A stretch of 64,000 nt of DNA. Source: Kutzneria buriramensis (GTDB lineage Bacteria > Actinomycetota > Actinomycetes > Mycobacteriales > Pseudonocardiaceae). Numbering within the stretch: position 1 is the first letter of the stretch; every line of letters begins with the position of its first letter. Made by a program: the position numbers and the translations under genes. The notes below the pieces were generated by a model. It saw only the letters and a program-made list of their open reading frames with translations. It did not search any database and had not been told where the DNA came from. Positions 52,218 through 60,814 of this stretch are shown piece by piece. The stretch lies in the NCBI RefSeq assembly GCF_003387475.1, contig NZ_QUNO01000029.1, positions 33,483 through 97,482 on the forward strand, written 5' to 3'.

Positions 52218-52843
52218 CTCACCTCCTTCAGCGTCGTCGGGCCCATTTGTGTCACACCACGCGCTGACCTGCGGTTTTCCGGCGCCATGTCGATCAGTTC
52301 GGCCAGCCGGCGCAGCCCGCGGTGGGCCGCCGTGCGGACGGCCCCGGCGCGCTTGCCGAGCACCTTCGCGGCGGCCGTGGCGTCCAGGCCCATGACCGCC
52401 CGCAGCAGCACGGCTTCCGCCTGGTCACGGGGCAGTTCGGCGATCAACGCCAGCGCCGCGTCGGTGCCGATCGCGGCCACCGCGGACTCGGCGGTGTCCT
52501 CGCGCGCCGGCATCTCCACGAGCTGCTCGTCCTCCATCGAGCTGACTGGACGTCTTCGCTGGTGGCGCAGCAAGTCCAGGGCCCGATTACGGCCAATGGT
52601 CGCGGCCCAGCCACGAAATCCGTCGAGGTCGCCGCGAAAGGTCCGCAGGTCCCGGGCTATCTGGAGCCATGCCTCCGACGCCACGTCCTCGGCATCCTCA
52701 CCGACCAGGGCGCGCAGGTAGCGCAGCAGATTTGGCTGCACGGCACGGTACAGCACCCGGAACGCGCCCTCGTCGCCGTCGTCACGCGCGGCGCGCAGCG
52801 CGGTGGTGGGGTCGGGCACGTTGTCCTCGGGACAGACCGACAC
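52214..52843 (-). CDS. ECF-family RNA polymerase sigma factor
   Basis: About 209 residues. Region 2 includes LLRYLRALVGEDAEDVASEA and FRGWAATIGRNRALDLLR; region 4 includes LPRDQAEAVLLRAVMGLDAT and KRAGAVRTAAHRGLRRL. Several GTG starts are possible (52864, 52858, 52855, 52843); 52843 gives normal ECF length and has GAGGG 5 nt upstream. It is coupled to the anti-sigma gene and divergent from the surface protein gene at 53018, a plausible target. Confidence 0.88.
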   Translation of the reverse strand: MSVCPEDNVPDPTTALRAARDDGDEGAFRVLYRAVQPNLLRYLRALVGEDAEDVASEAWLQIARDLRTFRGDLDGFRGWAATIGRNRALDLLRHQRRRPVSSMEDEQLVEMPAREDTAESAVAAIGTDAALALIAELPRDQAEAVLLRAVMGLDATAAAKVLGKRAGAVRTAAHRGLRRLAELIDMAPENRRSARGVTQMGPTTLKEVR

Positions 52844-53017
52844 CTGCGCCCTCACCACCTTCACCGAACCGCCGACAACCGCGCCATCATGGTCCAGCCG
52901 GTGGCGCAGCGAAACCCCGGGGCGGTGTCTAACAAAAAGGCAACGACACTGTCCATAGCGGAGCGGACGGCGCATGATCCCGCGGCAACGCCATTCCGCT
53001 GCTTCCTGGAGTCCACT

Positions 53018-53701
53018 ATGGTCAAGTCCGGTCTGCTCAGATCCATCGCCGCGGTGGTGCTCGCCGCCGGCGCCGCGCTCGCCGTGTCGGGCACGGCGGT
53101 CGCGGCGAAGGGCGACAACACGCCGACGGCGGGCGACGACCGGGCGGTCCTCTACCTGGGGGACAACGCCGTCACGTGTGAGCAGGCGCACCTTCCCGGT
53201 CAGATCGTTCAGGTAACGGCGACCGAGGACGACACGTACATCACCGTGACCGGCATTCCGGACGGCGTCACCCTCACCGGCATCGTGGTGAAGGGCGCGC
53301 ACGCGTTCAACGTCTACCTGCCCGGCGCGCTGGGTTCCTTGCCGTGGAAGAACCTCCACTCGCCGACCGCCGGCAACAGCGGCGGTCCCGCGACGATCAG
53401 CCACTGGTTCGCCTGCGGCACGGTGACGTCGTCGACCAGCAAGACCACCAGTAACACCAGCAGCAGCTCGAACGAGACACCGACCACGAAGCCGGGTTCG
53501 ACCACGACCACGACGCCCCCGACCATCACCACCACGACCGCGGCGGCGGCCGTCGCCGCCACGACGACCACCGCTGTCGGCACCGCGCCGTTGGCGTACA
53601 CCGGTTTCAGCGGCGGCTGGCTGATCGTCGTCGCCGCCGTGCTGTTGCTGGGCGGCGCGGCGCTCATCGTCATTCCGCGGCTGCGGACCCGCCGGCGGTA
53701 G
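53018..53701 (+). CDS. Secreted surface protein with LAxTG sortase-E anchor
   Basis: 227 residues. A signal peptide (SIAAVVLAAGAALAVSGTAVAA) ends near residue 30 (given in parts: SIAAVVLAAGAALAV, SGTAVAA). A compact domain of about 110 residues with two Cys follows, then a Thr/Ser-rich stalk, and finally LAYTG, a hydrophobic helix and RLRTRRR. LAxTG is the sorting signal of class E sortases in actinomycetes, so covalent cell-wall anchoring is expected. GGAG lies 6 nt before the ATG. No sortase gene is in the window. Confidence 0.8.
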   Translation: MVKSGLLRSIAAVVLAAGAALAVSGTAVAAKGDNTPTAGDDRAVLYLGDNAVTCEQAHLPGQIVQVTATEDDTYITVTGIPDGVTLTGIVVKGAHAFNVYLPGALGSLPWKNLHSPTAGNSGGPATISHWFACGTVTSSTSKTTSNTSSSSNETPTTKPGSTTTTTPPTITTTTAAAAVAATTTTAVGTAPLAYTGFSGGWLIVVAAVLLLGGAALIVIPRLRTRRR

Positions 53702-53703
53702 CG

Positions 53704-54867
53704 TCAGGCCAGCAGCGCGCTGGCGTAGTGGTCGGAGTTGTCCCGCACGCCGGGCAGCACGTAGAAGTACCCGCCGCCGTAAGGGGTCACGTAGTCGGTC
53801 AGGGGCTCGCCCTTGAGCCGGTTCTGCACGGCCTCGAACTGCTTGCCGATGTCCTGTTGGAAGGAGCAGAACAGCAGGCCGGCGTCGATGGTGCCGTTGG
53901 GCTGGAAGCCGCGGTCGTAGTTGAAGGGCCGGCGCAGGATGCGGGCCGTCCCCGGCGTGCGGGGATTGGCCAGCCGGATGTGCGAGTCGAGCGGGATGAC
54001 CTTGCCGTCGGGATCCCTTGTGTAGTCCGGGATGTCGGTCTCGGCGCTGCCGTCCAGCGGCGCGCCGCTGTCCCGCCGGCGGCCGAACATCCGTTCCTGC
54101 TCGGAGATCGACACCCGGTCCCAGAACTCCACCAGCATGCGGATGAACCGCACGACCTGGTAGCAGCTGCCGTCCGGCAGCCACACCACGTCCTCGCCCG
54201 GCTGGGAGATGCCGTCCTTGAATCCCAACAGGTTCCGCGGCGTGCCGGCCGGGCGCGGCGGCGAGCCGAAGCCGTCGAGGCGGTAGCGGGGCTGCATGCC
54301 GTCACGGGTGTGCCGGGCGATGTCCCGCAGCGCGTGGTGCACGGTGTCCATGTTGTTGGCGCAGATCTGCACCATCACGTCGCCGTGGCACCAGGCGGGA
54401 TCGAGCACGTCGTCCGGGAACGTCGGCATCGCCGACAACCCGGCCGGCTTGCGCAGCCCGTAGCGGCTGTCGAACAGCGACGCCCCAACGGAAACGGTGA
54501 CGGTCAGGCCGTCGGCCGGCACCGCCGGCCCGAGCACGGCGCTGTCCGACGGCGGCGCGCCGACCCCCAGATCGGGCGGCGTGCCGCCGGCAGTCAGGAA
54601 GCGGGCCCGGTCGGTGAGCGCCTTGAACATCGCCGTCAGGCCGGCGCGGTCGGCGGCGGTCGCGTCGAACGCCGCGAAGGTCGCGAACCGCTGCGGCGGC
54701 GTGGCGACGCCGGCCTGGCGTGGCCCGTGGAAGGGATACGACTCGGGCACCGCCGGCGCGCTGCCGGTGTCCGCCCGCGCGCCGGCCGCCGCGAGGCCGC
54801 CGACCAGAGCGGTGCCGGCGACACCGGCGCCCGCGCCCTGGAGGAAGTGGCGTCGGCTCAGGGACAT
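53704..54867 (-). CDS. efeB: Tat-exported Dyp-type haem peroxidase EfeB
   Basis: 387 residues. The twin-arginine signal SRRHFLQGAGAGVAG starts at residue 4. The Dyp/EfeB signature GFKDGISQPGE (GxxDG) lies near residue 220 and the proximal haem His is expected in the C-terminal part (ADSDHYASALLA-like end; here NSDHYASALLA). In EfeUOB systems this protein works with EfeO to supply iron to the EfeU permease, possibly by oxidising Fe(II) or releasing iron from haem. It lies 10 bp downstream of the efeUO fusion in one operon. Confidence 0.9.
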   Translation of the reverse strand: MSLSRRHFLQGAGAGVAGTALVGGLAAAGARADTGSAPAVPESYPFHGPRQAGVATPPQRFATFAAFDATAADRAGLTAMFKALTDRARFLTAGGTPPDLGVGAPPSDSAVLGPAVPADGLTVTVSVGASLFDSRYGLRKPAGLSAMPTFPDDVLDPAWCHGDVMVQICANNMDTVHHALRDIARHTRDGMQPRYRLDGFGSPPRPAGTPRNLLGFKDGISQPGEDVVWLPDGSCYQVVRFIRMLVEFWDRVSISEQERMFGRRRDSGAPLDGSAETDIPDYTRDPDGKVIPLDSHIRLANPRTPGTARILRRPFNYDRGFQPNGTIDAGLLFCSFQQDIGKQFEAVQNRLKGEPLTDYVTPYGGGYFYVLPGVRDNSDHYASALLA

Positions 54868-54877
54868 GTCGGCTCCT

Positions 54878-56824
54878 TCAGCTGGCCCGGACTTCGAGCA
54901 GGGTGGGGATGGTGGACAGGGTTTCCACGGCGGCGCCGACCCGGGCGTCGACCACCTGCCGGTTGCCGGTCGCCACGGCGGCGGTGACGGCCGCGAGCTG
55001 CTGGCGGGCGGTGGCGACGAGGCCGGGTGTGCGGGCGTCGAGCAGCGGGGCGAGCCGGTCCAGCACGGCGTTCGTGGCCTCCACGTCCGCGCCGACCAGC
55101 GCGAACGCCGTGTTGGAGCCCTGGTCGGTCTGGCCGTTCAGGGTGCGGCGGAGGGCGTCTTCGAGGATCTCGTGCGCTCGCAGCGGCAGATCGGCCGGGT
55201 CGAACGTGAGCTTGCGCCGCAGCCCCTGGACGTCCTGCTGGAGCTTGGCGGCGACCTGCGCGAGGTCGGCGGCCGACTGACCGTGCCACAGGCCGTATTC
55301 GACGCGGTGCAGGCCCGTGAAGCCGGGATCGGCCACGCCCTGGGGCAGGCCCTGCGGCAGACCGTCGATGGCGATGCCGAGATCGTCGAACTGCCCGTAC
55401 GCGGCGCCGATCCGTTCCCACGTCAGCTGCGCGGTCAGCCACGCCGCCCGCGCCCCGTCCAGGTCGCCGGCGGCGAGCCGGGCCGCGAGGTCGCCGGTCT
55501 GACCGTCCAAAGTGGCCAGTTTGTCGGAGATGTAGCCGGTGAACGAGCTCGCCGGTCCCTTGAGGTCGTTGTCGGACACCGGTTTCACCGCCGGCGCCGC
55601 CGAGCCGGCCGCGCCGGTGACCACGGCGACGGGGGAGACCTGGTCCAGTTCGCCCGGCACCAGGCAGCGCCAGCTGTACTGGCCGGCCGGCAGGTCGACG
55701 GTGATGGACCGGCGCGTGCCGGGGCCGAGGCCCTCGATCTCGCCGATGACGCCGCCGTCGGTGGCGCGCGTGAGGTAGATCTCCCCGCCGTGGCCGGACT
55801 TGTTGACCACCGTGATCGTCGACGAGCCGGCGGGCCCGCCGGCCCAGTCCTTCGCGCAGCCGTCGGCCGTGACGGTGACCTCCGTCGACGCGCCGCCGCC
55901 AGAGGGCGTGACCAGTGCGAAGATGCCGACCGCCAGCAGCGGCAGGACGACCGCGGCGGTGGCGTACATCCAGGGCGGCGTCCGTCGCGTCGGGCGCTCG
56001 GCCGGGACGGTGTCCGTGGCGGGCTTGCGGAGGAACACCGCCAGCACCGTGACCAGATAGCCCAGGTACACGGCGACCTGGAGCACGGTCATGCGTGGCG
56101 ACAGGTTGGTGATGCCGGAGATCAGCGAGACCCACCAGCTGTCCGTCGACATCGTGGTCGACAGGTCGAACGCCAGCCAGCTGTGGCCCGGCACCAGGCC
56201 GGCGGTCTGCAGCTCGCCGACCCCGTACGCGAGCACGCCGGCGGCGATGACGATCAGCAGCACCGCGGTGCGGGAGAAGAACACGCCGAGGTTCACCCGG
56301 ACGCTGGCTCGCACGATCAACCAGCACAGGAAGATCGACACCGCCAGGCCGACCGCGGCCCCGACCAGCGGCGCGACCGTGTCGCCGGACGCCTGCACGG
56401 TCGTCCACAGGAACAGCGCCGTCTCCAGGCCCTCGCGGGCGACGGCGAGGAACGCGGTGGCGGCCAGTGCGGCGGAGCCGACGGTCAGCGCGTGGCCGAT
56501 CTTCTGGCGCAGCTCGCCCGACAGGCCGCGGGCGGTGCGCCGCATCCAGAAGATCATCCACGTCACGAGGACCACCGCGACCAGGCTGAGCAGCCCGCCG
56601 AACATCGCCTGCGCGGTGATCGTCAGCTCGGCCCGGGAGAACGCCAGCACCGCGCCGAAGCCCAGCGACAGCAGCGCCGCCGCCAGCACGCCCAGCCACA
56701 CCGCCGCGGTGCCGCGATCGGGGTCGGCCCGGCGCACGGCGGCCAGCAGGATGCTGACGACCAGGCCGATCTCCAACCCCTCGCGCAGGCCGATGACCAG
56801 GTTGGGCAGCCCGTCGACCCACAC
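54878..56824 (-). CDS. efeUO: EfeU (FTR1 iron permease)-EfeO fusion
   Basis: 648 residues. The N-terminal 270 residues form an FTR1-type permease with the two iron-binding REGLE motifs (GLREGLEIGLVV near 15 and VAREGLETALFLW near 105). After a further helix (residues about 290-310) an external part holds a cupredoxin-like domain (VTVTADGCAKDW) and an M75 imelysin/EfeO domain with LHRVEYGLWHG (HxxE). EfeU and EfeO are separate in E. coli, so this is a fusion seen in some actinobacteria. The GTG at 56824 has AAAGGAG 9 nt upstream, overlapping an iron box. Confidence 0.9.
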   Translation of the reverse strand: MWVDGLPNLVIGLREGLEIGLVVSILLAAVRRADPDRGTAAVWLGVLAAALLSLGFGAVLAFSRAELTITAQAMFGGLLSLVAVVLVTWMIFWMRRTARGLSGELRQKIGHALTVGSAALAATAFLAVAREGLETALFLWTTVQASGDTVAPLVGAAVGLAVSIFLCWLIVRASVRVNLGVFFSRTAVLLIVIAAGVLAYGVGELQTAGLVPGHSWLAFDLSTTMSTDSWWVSLISGITNLSPRMTVLQVAVYLGYLVTVLAVFLRKPATDTVPAERPTRRTPPWMYATAAVVLPLLAVGIFALVTPSGGGASTEVTVTADGCAKDWAGGPAGSSTITVVNKSGHGGEIYLTRATDGGVIGEIEGLGPGTRRSITVDLPAGQYSWRCLVPGELDQVSPVAVVTGAAGSAAPAVKPVSDNDLKGPASSFTGYISDKLATLDGQTGDLAARLAAGDLDGARAAWLTAQLTWERIGAAYGQFDDLGIAIDGLPQGLPQGVADPGFTGLHRVEYGLWHGQSAADLAQVAAKLQQDVQGLRRKLTFDPADLPLRAHEILEDALRRTLNGQTDQGSNTAFALVGADVEATNAVLDRLAPLLDARTPGLVATARQQLAAVTAAVATGNRQVVDARVGAAVETLSTIPTLLEVRAS

Positions 56825-56837
56825 CGCGGCACGCTCC

Positions 56838-56856
56838 TTTGGTAAGGCTTGCTTAA
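56838..56856. promoter_or_regulatory. IdeR/DmdR-like iron box before efeUO
   Basis: TTTGGTAAGGCTTGCTTAA matches the IdeR/DtxR consensus TTAGGTTAGGCTAACCTAA at 14 of 19 positions by eye. It lies 14 bp before the GTG start and touches the ribosome binding site, so Fe-loaded repressor should block expression. Confidence 0.7.
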
Positions 56857-56866
56857 CTTGAATCGA

Positions 56867-56884
56867 TGCTACACGCCTGTAGGA
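56867..56884. promoter_or_regulatory. Weak BlaI-type dyad before efeUO, overlapping COG4705 3' end
   Basis: TGCTACA-CGCC-TGTAGGA keeps the CTACA/TGTAG core with N4 spacing but has changes in the outer bases. It covers the stop codon of the COG4705 gene and is about 43 bp from the efeU start. It may be functional or accidental. Confidence 0.35.
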
Positions 56885-57651
56885 GCCTGTCGACGGGTGG
56901 CGCTGAACCCGACGAGGACCACGATCGCGGCGGTCAGCACCAGGCTGACCGGGCCGAGCCCGAGGTCGAGGCCGCCGTTCTCGGCGGGCATGCCGAACAG
57001 ATCGGCGAAGGACGCGCCGAGTGGTCGGGTGAGGACGTACGCGGCCCAGAAGGCCACGGTCGCGTTCAGGCCGAAGGCCTTCCGGGCGAGCCCGGGGACC
57101 GCGATGGCGACGGCGAACAGGACGCCGGCGCCGAAATAGCCGAGATTCGCGGTGTCCGCGACCAGGTCGCCGGCCGCGGTGCCGAGGGCGAACGTCGCCA
57201 TCACCGTGAGCCAGTAGAAGATCTCCCGGCGGCGCGTGGTGATGCCGCCGATCGACAGCGTCCGCTCGGTCCCGTACCACGCCGCGAAGATCACCGTCAG
57301 CACGATGCTGAGGGACACCGTCGACGTCACGTACGGCACGTCGAACATGTAGTGCATGATGTCCGCGACCATCGTGCCGACGACGCTCACGAGCACCACC
57401 GTCGCCCAGTAGAGCCAGGTGATGTGCCGCCGCACCGAGATCTGCGCGACCAGGGCGGCGATCAGCGCCAGGAACGCCACGCTCACCGGGACGCTGGGAT
57501 CGGCGTCGCTGAGGAGGAAGAAGTCCGAGGTCGTCTCGCCCATGCCGGTGGTCAGCACCTTGATGACCCAGAAGATCGCGGTCACCTGGGGGACCTTGTT
57601 CAGCAAGGGCCGCACGTCGCCGATCTTCGGTCGAACCTGTTCTGTTGTCAT
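56869..57651 (-). CDS. COG4705-type integral membrane protein (paralogue)
   Basis: 260 residues, about eight membrane segments, with the same internal repeat as the protein at 30331: TAIFWVIKVLTTGMGETTSD at the N-terminus and FYWLTVMATFALGTAAGDL in the middle. Its 3' end is 45 bp from the iron operon. Function is unknown. It shares the presumed BlaI regulon with the distant paralogue, though its own promoter (57652-57680) shows no clear dyad. Confidence 0.8.
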   Translation of the reverse strand: MTTEQVRPKIGDVRPLLNKVPQVTAIFWVIKVLTTGMGETTSDFFLLSDADPSVPVSVAFLALIAALVAQISVRRHITWLYWATVVLVSVVGTMVADIMHYMFDVPYVTSTVSLSIVLTVIFAAWYGTERTLSIGGITTRRREIFYWLTVMATFALGTAAGDLVADTANLGYFGAGVLFAVAIAVPGLARKAFGLNATVAFWAAYVLTRPLGASFADLFGMPAENGGLDLGLGPVSLVLTAAIVVLVGFSATRRQAPTGV

Positions 57652-57681
57652 GGAATCAGGGTGGCAGAGGCAATTCTGTCA

Positions 57682-58899
57682 TTACCTCACAAAGAATCCC
57701 CGTCTGGCGGGCATGAGTGCGTTGCGGTACAAGGCTTCGAAGCGATCGAGCGTGCCGTCCAACGTGTGCCGGCCGATGAGTTCACGGCCGGCGGCGCCCA
57801 TGCGGGCCCGGGCCGCGGGATCGCCGATCAGGTCGCGCAGCCGGTCGGCGAGGGCCGCGATGTCACCCGGCGGAAAGAGCCATCCGGTCTCGCCGGGGAG
57901 CACGAGGTGGGGGAGCGCCATCGCATCGGCTGCCACGACCGGCTTTCCGGCGGCGAGAGCGTCCATTGTGGCCAGACTCTGGAGCTCGGCGACGCCGGGC
58001 ATGCAGAAGATGTCGGCCCTGCGGTACGCGGCGAGCAGCGCGTCGTCGTCGACATGGCCGTGGAAGGTCACGTCGCCGGCGATGCCCAGTCGCCCGGCGA
58101 GCTCCTGCCATGCGCGCCGGCACTTCCCGTCGCCGACGATCTCGACCCGCACGTGCGCCGTGCGGCGGAGTCGGTGCACGGCGAGGAGGATCTCGTCGAC
58201 GCGCTTCTCCTCGTCCAGGCGGCCGACGAAAAGCACATGGGGGACAAGGTGGTCCGGGGCTGGTGACGCCGGGAACCTGGTGAGGTCGATGCCGCAGGAC
58301 ACGGCGATCGCGTCGGGAATCCCATGCTCGGCGAGAAGTTGGACGGCCCGTGGCGTCGGGGCGGTCACGGTTCGGGCGGAGCTCAGCACCCGGCGCAGGT
58401 CCCACCAGCCCAGGCGCGACAACGCCGCGCGGAGTCCCTTGGGCATCGGCAGGTAACCGTGCAGATTCTCGGGCATGAAGTGATTCGTTGCCACCAATGG
58501 GATGTCGTGCCGTCGGGCGGCGGCCGCGAGCGCGCGGCCGACGACGAAGTGCGCCTGAACGTGCACCACGTCCGGCGCGAGTTCGGTCAGCAACGCCTCT
58601 GCTGTCCGACTCGCCCGCAGCGGGCGGGAGATGCGGAACGTGGGGTGCACCGGCGTGGACAGGGAGGACACTCGGTGCACGGTGAGGGTGCCGTCCGACT
58701 CGGTGGTCGAACGCGCGGTCGTCGACGGACACAGCACGTGCACGTCGTGGCCGCGGCCGGCCAGGCCGGCGGCCAGCCTCGACGCGAAGTTCGCGGCGCC
58801 GTTGACGTCCGGCGGGAAGGTGTCGACCCCGATGACGACCCGAAGCCGCGGTGGCGTGGCTTCGGCGCCGATCGCCGGAGCCGGTGCTGTCGACGTCAT
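57682..58899 (-). CDS. GT4-family glycosyltransferase
   Basis: 405 residues. VDTFPPDVNGAANFASRLA at the N-terminus and HVLFVGRLDEEKRVDEIL plus FCMPGVAELQSLATMDALAA (acceptor/donor region with E..S.. pattern) fit the GT-B fold of GT4 retaining transferases such as PimB-like mannosyl/glucosyl transferases. No membrane helix is seen; it probably glycosylates an envelope lipid on the inner face. A BlaI-type dyad lies 9 bp upstream of the ATG. Confidence 0.85.
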   Translation of the reverse strand: MTSTAPAPAIGAEATPPRLRVVIGVDTFPPDVNGAANFASRLAAGLAGRGHDVHVLCPSTTARSTTESDGTLTVHRVSSLSTPVHPTFRISRPLRASRTAEALLTELAPDVVHVQAHFVVGRALAAAARRHDIPLVATNHFMPENLHGYLPMPKGLRAALSRLGWWDLRRVLSSARTVTAPTPRAVQLLAEHGIPDAIAVSCGIDLTRFPASPAPDHLVPHVLFVGRLDEEKRVDEILLAVHRLRRTAHVRVEIVGDGKCRRAWQELAGRLGIAGDVTFHGHVDDDALLAAYRRADIFCMPGVAELQSLATMDALAAGKPVVAADAMALPHLVLPGETGWLFPPGDIAALADRLRDLIGDPAARARMGAAGRELIGRHTLDGTLDRFEALYRNALMPARRGFFVR

Positions 58900-58908
58900 G
58901 CCGCCAAG

Positions 58909-58928
58909 CTACTACTGCGGTGTAGTAG
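58909..58928. promoter_or_regulatory. BlaI-type operator before the glycosyltransferase
   Basis: CTACTACT-GCGG-TGTAGTAG is an almost perfect 20-bp dyad (only the T/T pair beside the spacer is unmatched), 9 bp before the glycosyltransferase start. Confidence 0.75.
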
Positions 58929-58975
58929 TTGGCTGTCGTCACGCTGTCGAATCGAGCATTTGGCCACATCTGGAC

Positions 58976-59584
58976 TCAGCCGCGGCTCCGGCGCGCCCGC
59001 CACAGCTCCAGACCGACCGGGATCAGCGACACCGCGACGATCACCGCGATGACCGGCAGCAGGTACTGGTCGACGCCGGGGATGCTCGCGCCGAGGCCGT
59101 AGCCGGCCAGCGTCACGCCGATCGTCCACAGCAGACCGCCGAGCACCTGCCACTGCGTGAAGACCCTGGTGGGCACGGCGAGAACACCGGCCAGCGGGTT
59201 CAGCACGGTTCGGACGATCGGGATGAAGCGGGCGAGCACGATCGCCTTGCCGTGGCCGTAGCGCTCGAACAACTCCTCCGCGCGGACGATTCCCCTGGCC
59301 AGGTGCGGATTGCGGCTCCGGGCCAGCAGCGCCCGGCCGCCGCGCCGGCCGATCTCGAAGCCCACCTGCGCGCCGGCCAGCGCGCCGACGACGGCGCAGA
59401 GCAGCACCAGCGGCAGCGACAGGTGGGTGCTGCCGCTGGTCGCGCAGAGGACGCCGGCGGTGAACAGCAGCGAGTCGCCGGGCAGGAAGAACCCGATCAG
59501 CAGGCCGGTCTCGGCGAAGGTGACGATCAGCACGGCGAGCGTGCCGAGGCTGCTCAGCCAGAACGACGCGGACAGGACACTCAC
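58976..59584 (-). CDS. DedA-family membrane protein
   Basis: 202 residues. The DedA/VTT signature is clear: ETGLLIGFFLPGDSLLFTAG near residue 28 and ARFIPIVRTVLNPLAG near residue 115, with the conserved ARFIPxxR. The family includes undecaprenyl-phosphate flippases. The GTG at 59584 is chosen because GGAG lies 6 nt upstream and it overlaps the stop of the upstream DMT gene (GTGA); a GTG at 59596 would add four residues. It is in an operon with the DMT transporter. Confidence 0.88.
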   Translation of the reverse strand: MSVLSASFWLSSLGTLAVLIVTFAETGLLIGFFLPGDSLLFTAGVLCATSGSTHLSLPLVLLCAVVGALAGAQVGFEIGRRGGRALLARSRNPHLARGIVRAEELFERYGHGKAIVLARFIPIVRTVLNPLAGVLAVPTRVFTQWQVLGGLLWTIGVTLAGYGLGASIPGVDQYLLPVIAVIVAVSLIPVGLELWRARRSRG

Positions 59585-60390
59585 GAGCGGCTCCACTGTG
59601 GACGGACGTGTTCACGGGCGAGCAGGACGACGCCGGTGACCGCGACGGTCGCGCAGACGACCAGGGCGAGCGCGGCGGACCGGGGCAGGCCGGCGGCCTC
59701 GCCGAACAGGCCGAGACCGACGCCGACGCCGACCATCGGGTCGATCACCGTCTGGCAGGCGATCACGACCTGTGGCGGCCCCGCCGCGTAGGCGTGCTGG
59801 ACGAACCACATGCCGACCGGCAGCGCGGCCACCAACCCGAGCGCCGCGACCACATGCAGGTGGCCGATGGCGAGGGCGTGTACGTACACCGAGACCAGGC
59901 CGTAGGCCATGCCGGCCGCTGCCGCGTACGCCAGGCACCGCACCCGCCCGGTGGTCACTGCGCCGACTGCGCCCAGCGCGACGACGCCGACGGCCGTCAG
60001 CGCACCGGCGCGGGCCTCGGCGCCCGACGACAGCGCCGGCATCGCGGCCCGCTGCGCCGCGAGGAGCACGAACACACCGACGCCCGCCGTGCTGGCGATC
60101 ACCGCCAGCCAGGTCGACCTGGTCAAACGGCCGCGGACGGCCAGCACCGTGGTCAGCGCGATGGCCACCGCGCCGACCGGCTGGACCACGGTCAGCGGCG
60201 CCAGGCCGAGGGCGCAGGCGTGCAGCCCCGCGCCGAGTCCGGTGAGCCCGAAGCCGGACAGCCACCGCGGCGCGCGCAGCAGCCTCGACAGGCGCGGGCC
60301 GTCGGCGCGGACGGCGGCCTGTTGCAGCCAGGCGGCGACGGCGAAGCAGACTGCGCCGGCGGCCGCGAGGGTGATGGCCAGACTGGTCAC
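59581..60390 (-). CDS. DMT-superfamily membrane transporter
   Basis: 269 residues with nine to ten hydrophobic segments (VAAWLQQAAVRADGPRL near the start, GLAPLTVVQPVGAVAIALTT, WFVQHAYAAGPPQVVIACQT). This is the EamA/NIPA-like drug/metabolite transporter pattern. The substrate is unknown. The GTG start lies 12 bp from a perfect BlaI-type dyad and the gene is divergent from blaI, so it and the coupled DedA gene should be repressed by BlaI. Confidence 0.82.
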   Translation of the reverse strand: MTSLAITLAAAGAVCFAVAAWLQQAAVRADGPRLSRLLRAPRWLSGFGLTGLGAGLHACALGLAPLTVVQPVGAVAIALTTVLAVRGRLTRSTWLAVIASTAGVGVFVLLAAQRAAMPALSSGAEARAGALTAVGVVALGAVGAVTTGRVRCLAYAAAAGMAYGLVSVYVHALAIGHLHVVAALGLVAALPVGMWFVQHAYAAGPPQVVIACQTVIDPMVGVGVGLGLFGEAAGLPRSAALALVVCATVAVTGVVLLAREHVRPQWSRS

Positions 60391-60402
60391 GGGCGGAATC
60401 CT

Positions 60403-60422
60403 CTACTACAAGCGTGTAGTAA
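60403..60422. promoter_or_regulatory. BlaI-type operator O1 (DMT side)
   Basis: CTACTACA-AGCG-TGTAGTAA: a near-perfect dyad with TACA/TGTA core, 12 bp before the DMT start. Confidence 0.8.
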
Positions 60423-60433
60423 CTTCCTCGAAT

Positions 60434-60453
60434 CTACTACACTCGCGTAGTAG
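60434..60453. promoter_or_regulatory. BlaI-type operator O2 (blaI side)
   Basis: CTACTACA-CTCG-CGTAGTAG: its last bases overlap AGGAGG, the ribosome binding site of blaI. Centre-to-centre distance to O1 is 31 bp, about three helical turns, so cooperative binding on one face is possible. Confidence 0.8.
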
Positions 60454-60463
60454 GAGGTGGGGC

Positions 60464-60814
60464 ATGCCGCGACGCAGCAGGGGCGGCCTGGAGCGGGAGA
60501 TCCACGCCGTGCTGGCGGCCGGGGACGGGCCGATGACGGCGGGGCAGGTGCGGGACGCCCTCGGCGGCGACCTCGCGTACACCACCGTGCTCACGGTGCT
60601 GTCGCGGCTGTTCGACAAGGGCGAGATCGCCCGCGAGCAGGCCGGCCGCGGTTACGCCTACTCCGCGCCCTACGACGCCGCGGCGCTCACCGCGCGGCGG
60701 ATGACGCTGCTCCTCGACGACCGCGACGCCGACCGGGCGGCGGTGCTGACCCGGTTCGTCGACGGACTCGGCCCCGGCGACGAGCAACTGCTCCGCGGAC
60801 TGCTGGACCGATGA
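60464..60814 (+). CDS. blaI: BlaI/MecI/CopY-family repressor
   Basis: 116 residues. The winged-helix domain runs LEREIHAVLAAGDGPMTAGQ, ALGGDLAYTTVLTVLSRLFD and GEIAREQAGRGYAYSAPYD, the standard BlaI pattern; the C-terminal 40 residues form the dimerisation helix. AGGAGG lies 7 nt upstream inside operator O2, so it is autoregulated. It overlaps the M56 gene (ATGA). Family members are inactivated by a partner protease. Confidence 0.92.
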   Translation: MPRRSRGGLEREIHAVLAAGDGPMTAGQVRDALGGDLAYTTVLTVLSRLFDKGEIAREQAGRGYAYSAPYDAAALTARRMTLLLDDRDADRAAVLTRFVDGLGPGDEQLLRGLLDR

